Shown: piece after piece, positions 52,240 through 63,545 of the stretch
How positions within the stretch are numbered: position 1 is the stretch's first letter
Layout: each line of letters begins with the position of its first letter
Assembly (NCBI RefSeq): GCF_000247815.1
Contig: NC_021680.1
Location: 2,458,649-2,522,648 of the forward strand
Source: Ficedula albicollis
Lineage: Eukaryota; Chordata; Aves; Passeriformes; Muscicapidae
DNA: 64,000 bases
Direction of reading: 5' to 3'
Position numbers and translations under genes: made by a program
The notes under the pieces: generated by a model
Databases searched by the model: none
What the model saw: only the letters and a program-made list of their open reading frames with translations
Told to the model about the DNA's origin: nothing

Positions 52240-52702
52240 GTTTCCACCTGCATTGCTGCATCCAGCTCTGGTCCCCAGCACTGGAAGGACATGTTGGGGT
52301 AGCCTAGGGAAGGCCACTGAGATGATTAGAGGGGTGGAGCACCTTTCCTACGAGGAAAGGTGGAGATAATTTGGATTGCTCAGCCTGGAAAACAGAAGGA
52401 TTTGGGGTGACCTAAATTTGGCCTTCCAGTACCTGAAGGAAACCTACAAGAAAGATGGAGAGGGACTTTTTGCAAGGGTATTTAGAGAAAGGGCAAGGGG
52501 GATTGATTTTTGAGGAAAAAATTCTCCCTAGTGAGAGTAGTGAGGCTCTGGCAAAGCTGTGGATGCCCCATCCCTTGGAGTGCTCAAGGCCAGGCTGGAT
52601 GGGCCCTGAGTCTAGCAAAAGGTGTCCCTGCCCATGGCTAAGGGGTTGGAATGAGATGATTCCTAAGGTCCCCTCCAATCCAAACCACTCCATGATTCTG
52701 TG
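52240..52702 (+). mobile_element. CR1 LINE 3' fragment, 463 bp
   Basis: The best CR1 copy here. It runs from the CTGCATCCAGCTCTGG segment through GAAGGACATG, GGAGCACCTTTCCTACGAGG, CCTTCCAGTACCTGAAGG and GGCCAGGCTGGATGGG to the terminus CCATGATTCTGTG at 52702. It covers part of the 3' end of ORF2 and the 3' UTR, and is 5'-truncated as usual for CR1. Many small indels and substitutions make it an old, inactive copy. Confidence 0.93.
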
Positions 52703-53000
52703 TCATCAGCACCACCATAACCCTGGGGGACCTGGCTAGCGGGGGGCTCCCCAAAATCATCTCTCTGAGAGCCAGGTGCCAAGGCTGGAGGAATTCATTC
52801 TCACCTCCCCGGAACCTCCTGGAAGAGTTAGTATGGAAATTTCAACCTATTTTTAAGGGTTATTTTCACTCAAGTGAAATCTATCAGAGAAGGAGGGTTA
52901 TTTTTACAGCACGCAGCCACTGCCGGTTGCCATGGCAGCGGGCGGGCGAAATGCAATAAAGCATCCCTGTGTTATCGTAAACACAAAGGGAACCACGGGA
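52703..53000. other. Unique stretch
   Basis: No gene recognised. Confidence 0.5.
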
Positions 53001-53070
53001 AGGAAGGAGGGAAGGAAGGAAGGAGGCTGTCCTTTCCTTGGGGGGGAAACCTCATGGATCCCCCCCCAAG
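53001..53070. repeat. GGAA-rich run and G7/C8 inverted repeat
   Basis: A GGAA/GGAG microsatellite-like run spans about 53001-53030. Right after it CTTGGGGGGG (53037-53046) and CCCCCCCAAG (53061-53070) form a perfect 10-bp inverted repeat with 14 bases between, able to make a very GC-rich hairpin. Confidence 0.88.
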
Positions 53071-53115
53071 ACCCTCACTGGGCCCAGGGAGTGACAGCCA
53101 GGGAGATTTTGTGGG

Positions 53116-53191
53116 GCTCAGGGCAGGGCTCAGTGGACCAGGAGGCTCTCGGAGCTCAGGGCAGGGCTCAGTGGGCCAAGAGGCTCTCGGG
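53116..53191. repeat. 38-bp tandem duplication
   Basis: Units at 53116-53153 and 53154-53191 (start GCTCAGGGCAGGGCTCAGTG) differ at a few bases. Confidence 0.9.
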
Positions 53192-53892
53192 GGGCTGACA
53201 TGAGTGTGAACACCGCTGATGTGTCAGCCTGGGACGAACTTTTTCCTCTGTTCGTTTGGAAACACTTGGAAGAAGTTTAGAAAATGCATCACCCAAAGAG
53301 GGGGAGCGCACAGGGCTCTGCATTGGTTTTTGATCTGACTTCCAGGACAAGGAGCGGTCGTCTGTGGAGGCCTCCTCTTTTAAATGTTTTCAGGCTGTGA
53401 AGGGATTTTGCACCTGGTAAGAGGGTTCAACCTCTCCACCTCTGTCTCTGCATGAACTCAGCTGCCCTGTTTCACCTCAGCACATGTGAGTAACTGGAGT
53501 GTCCCAGTGCTGCTGGACCCGGAGGAGTCTTGGTGCGTGTGTTTGGGACCCCATTTGGGGTATCCCTCCCATCCCTGTGTCCCCCATGTACCAGAGAACA
53601 CAACCAGAAACTTCATGAGCCCCTTGAGGTGCTTTGTCCCTGAAGCCTGTGATGCTCTTGGGCTCTGTGGAAGCCACAGGGCTGCTCCTCGTTGCTCTTC
53701 CCTCCCAAGGTGCAGAGTGTCCTAAGGTGACACATCTTGGGTGCACAAGGGCTGGCTGGGCTGGGGGGAACCTCACACGACCCACAGGGAGTGTTTTCAT
53801 TTCTATAATGTGGAGGAAGACCAAACAGGCACAGGACTTGGCTTCTTCATCACACAGAAGCCTCTTCAACAACCCAAGGGGTTTTTTTTGGT

Positions 53893-53894
<2 letters not shown>
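53192..53894. other. Unique stretch
   Basis: No gene recognised. A 360-codon minus-strand frame (53477-54559) crosses the poly-T run as poly-Lys and is not credible as a gene. Confidence 0.5.

Positions 53895-53941
<47 letters not shown>
53895..53941. repeat. Poly-T run, 47 bp
   Basis: T from 53895 to 53941 with GGTGG to its left and GTGGAGG to its right. This is the long T-run without an embedded C block. Confidence 0.95.
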
Positions 53942-53942
<1 letters not shown>

Positions 53943-55009
53943 TGGAGGAGATCCAGGCACTCAGTGCTTTTGTTCAGAAGCATGTTGAATGAGCCCAGAC
54001 CATCCAAAATGCCTGGCAATTTGGCTAGCCCCAGAGATGTCACTGAGGTTTTGGGTTTGCCACTCAGCTCTGACACTGGAAAAAGCCAGTGGTTTTGAAT
54101 TTCATGATGTGGGGCAAAAGCCCAGCAGTTGTGAGCTTGGCAAGTGCTGCTGAAGATGTTCTTCATCCTTGCCCCATGAAAACTTGAGTTATCCCTAACT
54201 GCAAACACCCTCTCCCAACCCAGCCTAAGGTCAGTCCCACCCCAAAATGTACAAATTAAATCCTCGAGGACGTTTACACAAGTTGGTCGTCCCGATGCCA
54301 CCGAATGCCAGGGGACAGGTGGCTGTGAAAAAGGTGAAAAAAAGGTGAATCCCTTGCACCAACCAGAAGTCCCACTCCTGCCTTCTGCCAAGATCCTGCT
54401 GCAGGGTTTGCAGGGTGATGGCTTGGGAGCTCTGGGGCTTGCTTTTGCAGGGAAAAGGAACAAAGGCAGGACTTGCTGTGCAGCAGCATGAGTATAAATA
54501 GATCCCTGGGAGGGTGAGACCAGCGGGAGGGGAGAGACTGAGATGATTTCTCCTTCCAAAGGAACAGTCTTGACACCACTTTCTTTTATGGCTCTACCCC
54601 GTGATTGCTCCTTGTGCCCTTATCTAGGCAAGGATTGTGTAAAAACCCTGGCTACTTGCCAGGGGAAGGCAGTGTGCTCCAATTTTTTTTTTTATTTTAA
54701 AAAGGTTAATTTTCTTTTTATTGAATAATAAGAAAAAAATATGATAATGCTCAGCTGGAGGTGTCACCTAAAAGGGTTCCTAACTACTGGGGTTTGTATT
54801 GAATTATTTGAGAGTCAATAATCAGGGTACTTGGCTCTCTGGGAGTCCCTCTGAGCAAGAACTCAAGCTCTCCATCAGCCTGGTGGTATTTAGGCAAACT
54901 CTTGCTTGGGGAGCACTTTCACCAAGGACTTCTCCAAAGCAAAGGCAAGGAGGGTTCCCCAGGGGCTGGGATCCCCTGGCAGAGCTCTAGATGATCTCCC
55001 TGAGACCGA
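53942..55009. other. Unique noncoding DNA
   Basis: No gene recognised. A/T-rich near 54680-54745. Confidence 0.55.
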
Positions 55010-55345
55010 GCTTAATTCACAGCTCTCTAACCTACGGTTCCGTTCATGAGTGTTTCATTATTCGGGGGTGAGGACGTGGCAGCAGCTCCATTCTCTGAGA
55101 GCGTGTTGCACTTTACAAAGCATTAGCAATAAATGCTTAATGGAAGAGGCTGTATCAAGCTGTTAGGGAGAAAGCCTATTACAGAACGTGGGCTCCTGCT
55201 AAAACAACGTGTGTGTCTGTTTAACACCTGATGTTAACTCGGGGAGCGTGTTAGAGAGCTCTGCTTTTTGGCACAGAGAAAATGAGAGGCACTTTATGTA
55301 TTAAAGTGTCACCAAAATTTCCTCCCTTCAATTAAAGCAATCTTG
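55010..55345. promoter_or_regulatory. Candidate enhancer-like island
   Basis: AT-rich unique DNA with intact CpGs (near 55037, 55063, 55075, 55208 and 55242). Words include GCTTAATTCAC near 55010, GCAATAAATGCTTAATGG near 55126 and CTTCAATTAAAGC near 55326. One of the stronger islands. Confidence 0.3.
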
Positions 55346-55550
55346 AGAAAGTGTTGTCTGAAAGGTAGCTGGCTGAGATGGGAATTTGGAGGAGCTGAGA
55401 CATGCAGCAAGGAGACCTCGAGCCCTTTTAGCATTTTTAGCACAAAAGCAAACTGGTTTTGGTGGGGTCTGGATGCATCTGGCCCAGCCTGAGCTGTGCA
55501 CCCCACAGCCCAATCCACCAGGGAAATTCAGCTCTTCATCTACAACAGCA
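55346..55550. other. Unique stretch before CR1
   Basis: Nothing recognised. It could hold a decayed 5' extension of the CR1 copy. Confidence 0.4.
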
Positions 55551-55815
55551 TGGAGGGACAGGACAAGTGGAATTGGCTTTAAACTGGAGCAGGTCAGGTT
55601 TAAATTGGATGTTGGAAAGAATTTTTTCCCTGTGAGGGCAGGGAGGCACAGGTTGCCCAGAGAAGCTGTGACTGCTCCATCCCTGGAAGTGTTCAGGGCC
55701 AGGTTGGATGGGGCCTGGAGCAACCTGGGACAGTGGAAGGTGTCCCTGCCCAGGGAGGTTGAAACAAGGTGATTTTTCATTTTCCTTCCAACCCAAACCA
55801 TTCCATGATTCTGTT
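55551..55815 (+). mobile_element. CR1 LINE 3' fragment, about 265 bp
   Basis: TGGCTTTAAACTGGAGCAGG, AGGTTGCCCAGAGAAGCTGT, GGCCAGGTTGGATGGGG and the terminal CAACCCAAACCATTCCATGA plus TTCTG are diagnostic CR1 segments in plus orientation. Close to consensus and so fairly young. Confidence 0.93.
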
Positions 55816-58006
55816 TGCAAGGTCCAGCCTCGAGACCAACACCACTGAGGCCGAGTCCCAGCAGTGCTCTGTGGCACATAAACCTGATCACCATGTCTGC
55901 CACTGGACTGGGCTTCTCAGACTTCCAAAACCTGCTGTTCCCCACTCTTCACACCTGACCCCTCTGTCTTATTCCAGTGCTTCAGCAGTTAAATGGAAAA
56001 TGGTGTCTGAGAAGATTAGAATTAAGTTATTAAAGCATCTGGACACTTTTAAGAGGATTGCTGAGCATCGTAGTACTCAAGATTGACTTGAGAATTTGGG
56101 GGTGGATTTGCAGCTGGAAGAAATTCCTCATGTACTGTATACCTGCCCCTAGTGTATATGTTAGCATACTTGGCACAGATGTCTCTTTGTTTCCGTACAG
56201 GAAACTAATTGCCTTTCTTGTTTCAGTCTGAAGTTTTCTTGTGTCATTCTGTAAATAATGAGAGGCATTTCTCAAAGTTTGCCAGCGCCTTTGTCTCTCC
56301 TGACAGTGCCTCAGCTGCTTGCCCTGCTCTAGAGGAGCGTCCCCCTTGCTGGAAACCTGGTGTCATGTCAGCAGGTCCACACTGGCCGAGGGGTTTGTCA
56401 GATGGGAGATGTCCTGCAGGCAAGCAGAAGTGCAGGGAAGGAGGTTTTATGTGAGCGACAAGCTTTGCCTGTGAGCTCACCCCAGCTCCCAGCTTTTGAG
56501 GTGAATTCCTGGAGATGAAAGCTCCTTATTTATCCCCAGCATAGTGGGGGCAGCAGCAGCAGCCAGCACCTCCTGTGACCCACAGGGATGTGGCCCCCAG
56601 CAGCACAGCTCTGGCCTGGAAGGGGGATTTTCTCAGCCCCCCAATGCACCTGACCCTCTGTTTCCTTTCATGTGCCTTTTAGAAGCCGATTTTTTGGGTA
56701 GGCAGCCTCTCCTTGTCTCTGAGGTGTATCTCCTGAGGCTTGAAGAAGAAGAGAACAAGTTCAGGGCTTGTGACAGAATTGGAAACAACGTGATACCGTG
56801 ATGGAAATCCAGCTCTTTCCTCCTGGTACCAAATGATGGTTTGCTACAGACCCGTGGGAGAAGAAATATCCTCAGAGCTTTCCCAGGAAGGAAGAGCTGG
56901 AGCAGATACAGGATGAAAGAGGGATGAGACAGCCTAAAGCTGGCCTAAAAATTTGTCTGCTGCTCCAATTTGGTGTGAAAGAAGAATTCAGGTCAGTAAT
57001 GAGAGAGCAGATGTGGATGCTTGGTGCAGGAGGCTTTGCTGCTGTGAACGGGGCAGAGTTCACAGGTGTTTGAGCAGCAGAAGGGGAGGTTTGTGCGGTG
57101 GGAAAGGGAGGGTCAGTTCCAGCCATGGGTCTGTGACTGCCCACATCCACCCTAAACAGGAGGAAAGAGCACTTCCCTGGTCTGGTGGCTTACACAGACA
57201 GCTCTGTGAGCAGAGGGAATGCAGCTGGGGCACAGAGCTGCTCTGCATCCCGGCTGGCGCTGGGCAGGATTTGGCTGCACGGAGCAGCCAGGACCCTCTG
57301 CTGCTGCTGCTGACCTCGGCTGGCAGGGCAGCTCCAGTGTCCCCATCCCAGCCACTGGCAACTGGATGGTGCTGCTGCTTTCTTATTTCAGTGTAACCAC
57401 CACGGCTCTGCTTTCTACAGTGTGATTTGGGCTACAGAGGGGCTGCACTCAGCAAAGGAGCAGCAGGAGGGATTGTGATGGGAGAGCTTTGGCTTTAGCT
57501 GGCTGAAAACTGCCTGGGAGGAAGGCCTGTGGATGGCCAGAGGATGCTGTTGGATGTGTCTGAGCCAGGCTTTGGGCTCTGTCAGTGCTCCAAGGCTGGC
57601 TCCTTGTGCCTGGCTGCAGAGATGGGGTGGCTGGGAGAGGATGCTGAGCCCTGCCTCAGTTTCCCCTCCGAGAATGCAGGAGAATGGAGCCTTTGGGGCA
57701 GCTGAAAGGAAGGGAGGAGGAGGTGTTGGGTTGTCTTGCCAGCACCTGGGGGCATGTTCTGGCCGGCTGCCCCTCCCGCTGGGATCGCTATTTATCAGAA
57801 AGGAAGCCGGCAGGGAGGGAAGAGCATCCTGAATCGGCTCAAGCCATCAGATCTCTGTCAAGGATTTGGCCTGGACTTCTATTACCTGTCCCGGCTGTCA
57901 CTTTTGTGTGAGAGCAAGCAGGGACATGGTGGGTACCTGGTTACTTGGGGGCTGTCACATCTGCTGCAGGGGGGACGGTACGGCTTGTGACAAGCTGGTG
58001 TCATTA
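55816..58006. other. Unique noncoding DNA
   Basis: No gene recognised. Frames of 100-150 codons (e.g. 56953-57396) overlap on both strands without known domains. Confidence 0.5.
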
Positions 58007-58285
58007 GCACCGGGCTCCGAGGCTGCTGCCAGCCGGGATTCACTGCCCGCCTCCCTGGGAGCAGCCGAGCCATGGCAGCCCCTCATCCGGAGCGTGGCCG
58101 GGGCAGCAATCCCCGGGAATGGGAGATGCTCCCCGGCTGCGCGGATTGCGGGCGGCTCCGCTTTGGGCACCGCTCCCAAATCCCCCCCTGCTCCCCTGCA
58201 TCACGCCAGCGGTGTCACCGTGCGTGTCACCGCTCTGTCACCCGCTCCGTGCCGGGCACTGACAAGCGGTAATTGGGTCCCCCCT
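58007..58285 (+). promoter_or_regulatory. CpG-rich block, possible small CpG island
   Basis: CpGs are far denser here than anywhere else in the window. An ATG at 58072 stands in a strong initiation context (GAGCCATGGC) and opens a 66-codon frame to 58272. A donor-like CGGTAATT lies at 58267-58274. It could be a promoter with a first exon, or merely GC-rich DNA. The peptide is unrecognised. Confidence 0.3.
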
Positions 58286-58320
58286 CCAGCAGCATCCTCT
58301 GCCAAGGGCATGGCGGAGGC

Positions 58321-58370
58321 AGGGGTGACTTTGCTTTTGCAGGGGTGACTTTGCTTTTGCAGGGGTGACT
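58321..58370. repeat. 20-bp tandem repeat, 2.5 units
   Basis: AGGGGTGACTTTGCTTTTGC occurs at 58321-58340 and 58341-58360, followed by a half unit to 58370. Confidence 0.95.
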
Positions 58371-58964
<594 letters not shown>

Positions 58965-59140
58965 TATTGTCTTCTAGTTATTTAGTAACTGAGGTTTGGT
59001 TTCTCAAAGATGGGTCTGACCTTTGGAGCTGCTCTCCAGCAGAAGGGATCTTGTTCTGTCAAGAGGGGATCACTTTTGGCTGGCCATTCTATTGTCTTCT
59101 AGTTATTTAGTAACTGAGGTTTGGTTTCTCAAAGATGGGT
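58965..59140. repeat. 51-bp direct repeat, 125-bp period
   Basis: Identical 51-base copies at 58965-59015 and 59090-59140 start TATTGTCTTCTAGTTATTTA. The first copy begins exactly at the end of the C tract. The second continues into unique-looking DNA. Confidence 0.95.
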
Positions 59141-60422
59141 TTCATTTCAATCTCGCTTATGGTTTCCATATTCTCAAAATCTTTTGCTAGGCAATCCTAT
59201 TGATAAGATCTTCCTTATTCATCCTTCCCAAAACCGTCGGGCCCGCCAGGTGTTGGCTGGTGCTGGCACTGGGGATGCTCTGCAGTCACACACACACCAA
59301 GCTGAGACAAGGGGGTGAACTGACAGCACTGCCAGCTCACACCAGCCACAGGAGCCCTGGGATTGTCCCTGGGTGTCCCTGAGCTGCAGGTACTGCTCCT
59401 TGTGCCCCCAGTCTCACTTAGAGAGGCTTAGATGCCCTTGTGGCCGTGAACGCTGCTGCCAGATGTGCCCCAGCAGCAGGGCTGGGCGTGATGCTCCTGC
59501 TCTGCTCATCCCCTCAGTCCCAGCAGGTTTGACAAGCTGCTGTCAGCAGCCTCTGATTCTTCCAGGATCTGGTTTGGCCTTGCTTTAGTTTGGGATGGGG
59601 ACTTGCATCCCAGCCAAGAGTGTGTGGAGTAAGGAGTTGATGCAGAGTTTATTAGATTAGGTGATTGCAGCAGGGGGAATGCTGCAACTCTGGGTGTGCC
59701 AGCCCTGTGTCACTGCTGGAGTCCAGCCCTCCTCATCCTTCCCCCTGTAGATTTCCTCCAGCATGGCTGTTTTCAAGGGCCTTTCCCACGTTTTGCCCAG
59801 CTCCTCTCACGCCCTGGTCTCGGTGGCTGTGTGTGGCAGTGCATTTCAGCACTGATTACAGCAGTGGTGAAAGCCCCTCTCAGCAGCAGGGCTGGCCAGA
59901 GAGGTGGGGGATGTTGCCTTCTCCATCATCAGCACTGCCAGCAGCACCCCTTCTCATCTTCCCATCTCCTGGGCTGCTGATGCTGGTGGGGGCTGCTGCT
60001 GCCTGTGTGGTATCAGGAGCAGTGCATCCCCCTGACCACACACCTGCAGTTACTGGGAGGCTTCTTTGCCTGTGGCTGCACATCCCCACTGCATTTTCAG
60101 CAATAACAGCTTCCTCATCTCTTGAAATCAGAGACTTAAGGCAAATGTTTTTGGCTTTGAACGTGGTCATCAAGGGAAAGCATCACAATCTGTGTGTGTT
60201 TTTTGCTGCACTGACACCACTCCCTGTGGCAAGGGCTTTGGGCTGATGCTCAGCCAATCCCAGGGTGAGGGCTGGATGTCAGTGCTTTAGGATCTCTGTG
60301 AGGTTTCAGGTGATTTCTCCTCAGCTGTGATGCCCTCCACGATGGTTTCCCCACCTTCCTTCCCTCAAGGCCCCCTGACATCTGTGCTGTGCTTCTTGCC
60401 CATGTTCCCTTTCCACAAGGCA
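59141..60422. other. Unique or ERV-flank DNA
   Basis: The first 100 bases may belong to the same possible retroviral element as 58575-58654. The rest has no recognised feature. A 193-codon plus-strand frame (59665-60246) shows no known domain. Confidence 0.45.
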
Positions 60423-60667
60423 ACCAGGGAAGAAAAATGGCTTTAAACTGACAGAAAACAGTTGAGACTGGATGTTTGGAAGAAATTCTTCCCTTTGAGG
60501 GAGGTGGCAGAGGTTGCCAGAGGAGCTGTGGCTGCCCCATCCCTGTGTTCAAGGACAGACTGGATGGAGCAATGCGGTCTGATGGAAAATGCCCTCACCC
60601 AAAGCAGAGGGTGGGAGCTGGATGAGCTTTAAGATCCCCCCCAAACCAAACAATTCCATGATTCTAG
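60423..60667 (+). mobile_element. CR1 LINE 3' fragment, about 245 bp
   Basis: GGCTTTAAACTGACAG, GAAGAAATTCTTCCCTTTGA, CAGAGGTTGCCAGAGGAGC and the terminus AATTCCATGATTCT identify a diverged, plus-oriented CR1 copy. Confidence 0.88.
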
Positions 60668-61129
60668 GGATACCCTAGAACACTTTTCCCTATCACAGAG
60701 ACCTGTGATGCCAAAAGCACACTGCAAGCCCCTCATGGCATGTTCTCATCCATGGGGTAAGCAAAGCCTGCAGGCAGCTGCTTGCCCACAGCCCACTGCT
60801 ATCCATGCTAAGGACCATGGAATGACTGCCACAAGCTTAGTGCAACACCAGGAGGCATTTATCCAATTTATCCTCTCTTAAATGCACTCAACTACCTGCA
60901 ACAACAACAACAAATTGTTTTGAATTTAAGAAATTAATTAAAATAGTAAGTGAATAGATAATCTGGGGCATTAAGCTGGGCATTTTTTAATAAGTACTTA
61001 TTGCTGCTTTCCCAAAGGTCCTGCTGATGTCAAGGGAGGCAACCTCTTCCTCACAGTCTGGTAGAGACAGGGATGTCATCCTGAAGGAGCGCCCCAAAAG
61101 TGTTTCCTTGAAGGTGTCCTTTCTACCTC
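60668..61129. other. Unique stretch
   Basis: No gene recognised. A (CAA)n run of about five units lies at 60899-60913, followed by AT-rich DNA to 61005. Confidence 0.5.
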
Positions 61130-61320
61130 ATTATCACTACTTCATGTTCTCTGAACATTTTTTGACCACATTAATGATTACAGTGAAGCAGGATTCTTAT
61201 TGGCAGCACAAATCACCCTTTCAACATGATACCAGCACTTACAGTCTTATTCCTGTCATTAACAGAATTATTATTATGACTTTGCCACGCTTCCCCTTCC
61301 TAAAGAAAGCAATCCAAATC
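61130..61320. promoter_or_regulatory. Candidate regulatory island
   Basis: AT-rich with ACATTAATGATTACAG near 61169, GTCATTAACAG near 61256 and AATTATTATTATGAC near 61266. Homeodomain-type words in unique DNA. Confidence 0.25.
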
Positions 61321-61474
61321 CAAATATTCTGGCTTAAAAATATCCCATCCTCATTTTTCTCTCTAACCCAAAAAGAGGTCACACCAGCCCTTCTGGGTAA
61401 TAGAAGAGCATCTTTCTCTGGATGTACTTGTGCTGTGGTTTAGGTTATCAAGCACACTTCTCAGGCCTGAGAAT

Positions 61475-61512
61475 GATTGTACATCCTAATTGTGCATCCT
61501 AATTGTACATCT
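61475..61512. repeat. 13-bp tandem repeat, three units
   Basis: ATTGTACATCCTA, ATTGTGCATCCTA and ATTGTACATCTG follow one another. Confidence 0.85.
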
Positions 61513-61859
61513 GCTGAATTCAGCTGCCTCTGGGCTCAGCACTGGGCTCAGGTCTTCTGCAGCGTTGCTGTTTGGGGACAGAGCCAGCAGCTGTGGAAAG
61601 GTGACATTACCAGATGTTGGCCAGGTGTCCCCCTGTGTGACTTGCCCAAAGGACCTGAAGGTGATCCAGGGGATTGATCCCAATATCCCCATTTAGATGA
61701 GCTGCCTCTCTTCTTTTTCTCGAGCTTCGGGGCACCACTGATCCCATCCATCCAGCGGGCTGGAATTTTGGCTGCCCTGAAATTAGCTGCCAGAGCAGTA
61801 AAACAGGGAGCTGACAGGGTGTTTGTCACAGCTGGGACTGTCCTCACCAGGCTGAAGGT
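61513..61859. other. Unique stretch
   Basis: Nothing recognised. Confidence 0.5.
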
Positions 61860-62310
61860 AGCCGGATGATAGGATACACAGGAGAGGACACATTGTTCCC
61901 AGTCTTGGCCGTTATGGCTTTACAAATGACTATTCCAAGCTTAGTTCCAAAATGGTGTCGTGGCTTTCTCTGCTGTCATCAATTGCCATCAACACTGCAT
62001 TTAGCTGACATAATTACTTATTGTTACAATCAGTGCCCATTAGGTTAAAGCTAAATTACAGTCTCAGTCCTTGGGAACTGCCTATTACATCCATATGAAT
62101 ACGCAAAGTTCATCACTCATGATTAACGTTGCTACAGTGAATACAAAAGGAATTAGTGAGGACCTGTCACTTATTGTAAAGTGCTGCCAGATTATGGTAT
62201 CAGAAATGATGTGTCAACTGTTAAAACTTAATAATCCATGCTGGAGTGCTGTATCTGATTATAACAGTGATCAAAGGAGAGGCCTGATTGACACTCGGAA
62301 ACATTCCGGG
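61860..62310. promoter_or_regulatory. Candidate enhancer-like island (strongest in window)
   Basis: About 450 bases of AT-rich unique DNA with a SOX-type CATTGTT (61891-61897), TAATTA (62011-62016), GATTAACG near 62121 and a bicoid/OTX-type TAATCC (62232-62237). Several CpGs survive (near 61909, 61958, 62102, 62128, 62295). Dense diverse sites without repeats or coding content fit a developmental enhancer. No alignment was possible. Confidence 0.35.
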
Positions 62311-62937
62311 ACCGATAACCTGCGAGGGTCAGGAGTCACGGGCTGAGTGCCAGGCACACAGCCCAGCGTGCTCACCCCCAGCTCTGGGCACTCTGAGGGG
62401 CTCAGGACACTCCTGGGGGCACCTGCCATGGTCAGGAAAACATCAGTGGGTTTGTGCTCCTCGGGCAGCTCTCTGAGCTGCAGCTCCTGCCTGGAATTCC
62501 CTGTCTGGCAGAGAGAGAGCCTGTGGGTTCCAGCGTGGGATTCATCTCCCTCCCTTCAGCTGATGGTGTAAATCACCCTGCTGCAGTCAGGACTGGCACT
62601 GCCAGACCCTTCTCTCGCACTGATGAGACCCGAGTGAAGTGTGGCAGCACATTTCCCCCCACGTCAGCTGGGAGGACCCGGGAGCTCTCCTCATTCAGGT
62701 GGGTTTTTGCTGTGCCCCTTCCTGTGGGGGAAAAGCAGCATCCATAAGTATGGATATATGCATGTGTGCAGGGATTTTAAAAAAGTTCTAAGATTTTATT
62801 TCAACGTTGCTTAAGGGGACTGCCTGATTTTTCTAATTTGAAGAGACTTTTTTGTTTAGAAATTGGTTGTTTTGCATTTTTCTTTCAAACTCCCAAGACT
62901 GAAGAAAATGTTTTACTCCTCTCCCCTGAGGGGTTAT
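62311..62937. other. Unique noncoding stretch
   Basis: No gene recognised. Confidence 0.55.
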
Positions 62938-63003
62938 GTTTTTATTTTTTCCTTTTTTCTTCTCTTTTTTCCTTTTTTGTTTTTTTTTTCTTTTTTTTGT
63001 TTC
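62938..63003. repeat. T/C-rich low-complexity tract
   Basis: About 66 bases almost entirely T and C, with T-runs up to 10. This is the kind of pyrimidine tract that might seed longer T/C blocks. Confidence 0.9.
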
Positions 63004-63365
63004 CAAAACCCATCCTACGAGCAAACATCAAGATCTGTTGTTGAACTCTGCTAACAAAGTCCTCTTGGGAAGAAGAGCTGAACCACACAGGCTGAAGCAC
63101 ATGGGCTTGACAGAAGTGGGGGCTGTAAATCTCTGTCTGGCCCCTTCTAATCCCCCAAGACAGGCTCTGGCTGAGGCAAGGGATGGCGTGGCCCCTCCAA
63201 ATCCATGGCATTGTGCTCCTCATCCAGCAGAATGCCTGGAGCCAGGATGTGGGGAGGTCCTCCTCCACAGTGGAGGTTTGTGTCAGGCCACTGATGGATG
63301 GTGAGCCCTGCCTGGGGTCTTCCCCACAGCCCCATGGTTTTGTTTGTGGGTATGGGTTGCACATC
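63004..63365. other. Unique stretch
   Basis: No gene recognised. Confidence 0.5.
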
Positions 63366-63545
63366 AGAGAATCACAGAATCACACAACAGCTCGGGTTGG
63401 AAGGAACCTTAAAGGTCTTCTCAGTCCAGCCCCACTGCAATGAGCAAGGACATCTTCAATTTGCAAGGAATCTCTGGGCTCTGGCCTTGAATCTTCCCAG
63501 GCATGGAGCATCCACCACCTCCCTGAGCAACCTGTATTAACTGCA
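63366..63545 (-). mobile_element. CR1 LINE 3' fragment, minus orientation
   Basis: AGAGAATCACAGAATCACAC, then CGGGTTGGAAGGAACCTTAA, AGTCCAGCCCCACTGCAATG and CCTTGAATCTTCCCAGGC follow the reverse complement of the CR1 3' end. The left end (63366) is the CR1 terminus; the inner end is approximate. Confidence 0.9.

Noticed and set aside
53477..54559. 360-codon minus-strand frame
   Set aside because: It depends on a 47-bp poly-T read as poly-Lys, has no recognisable domain, and is overlapped by plus-strand frames.
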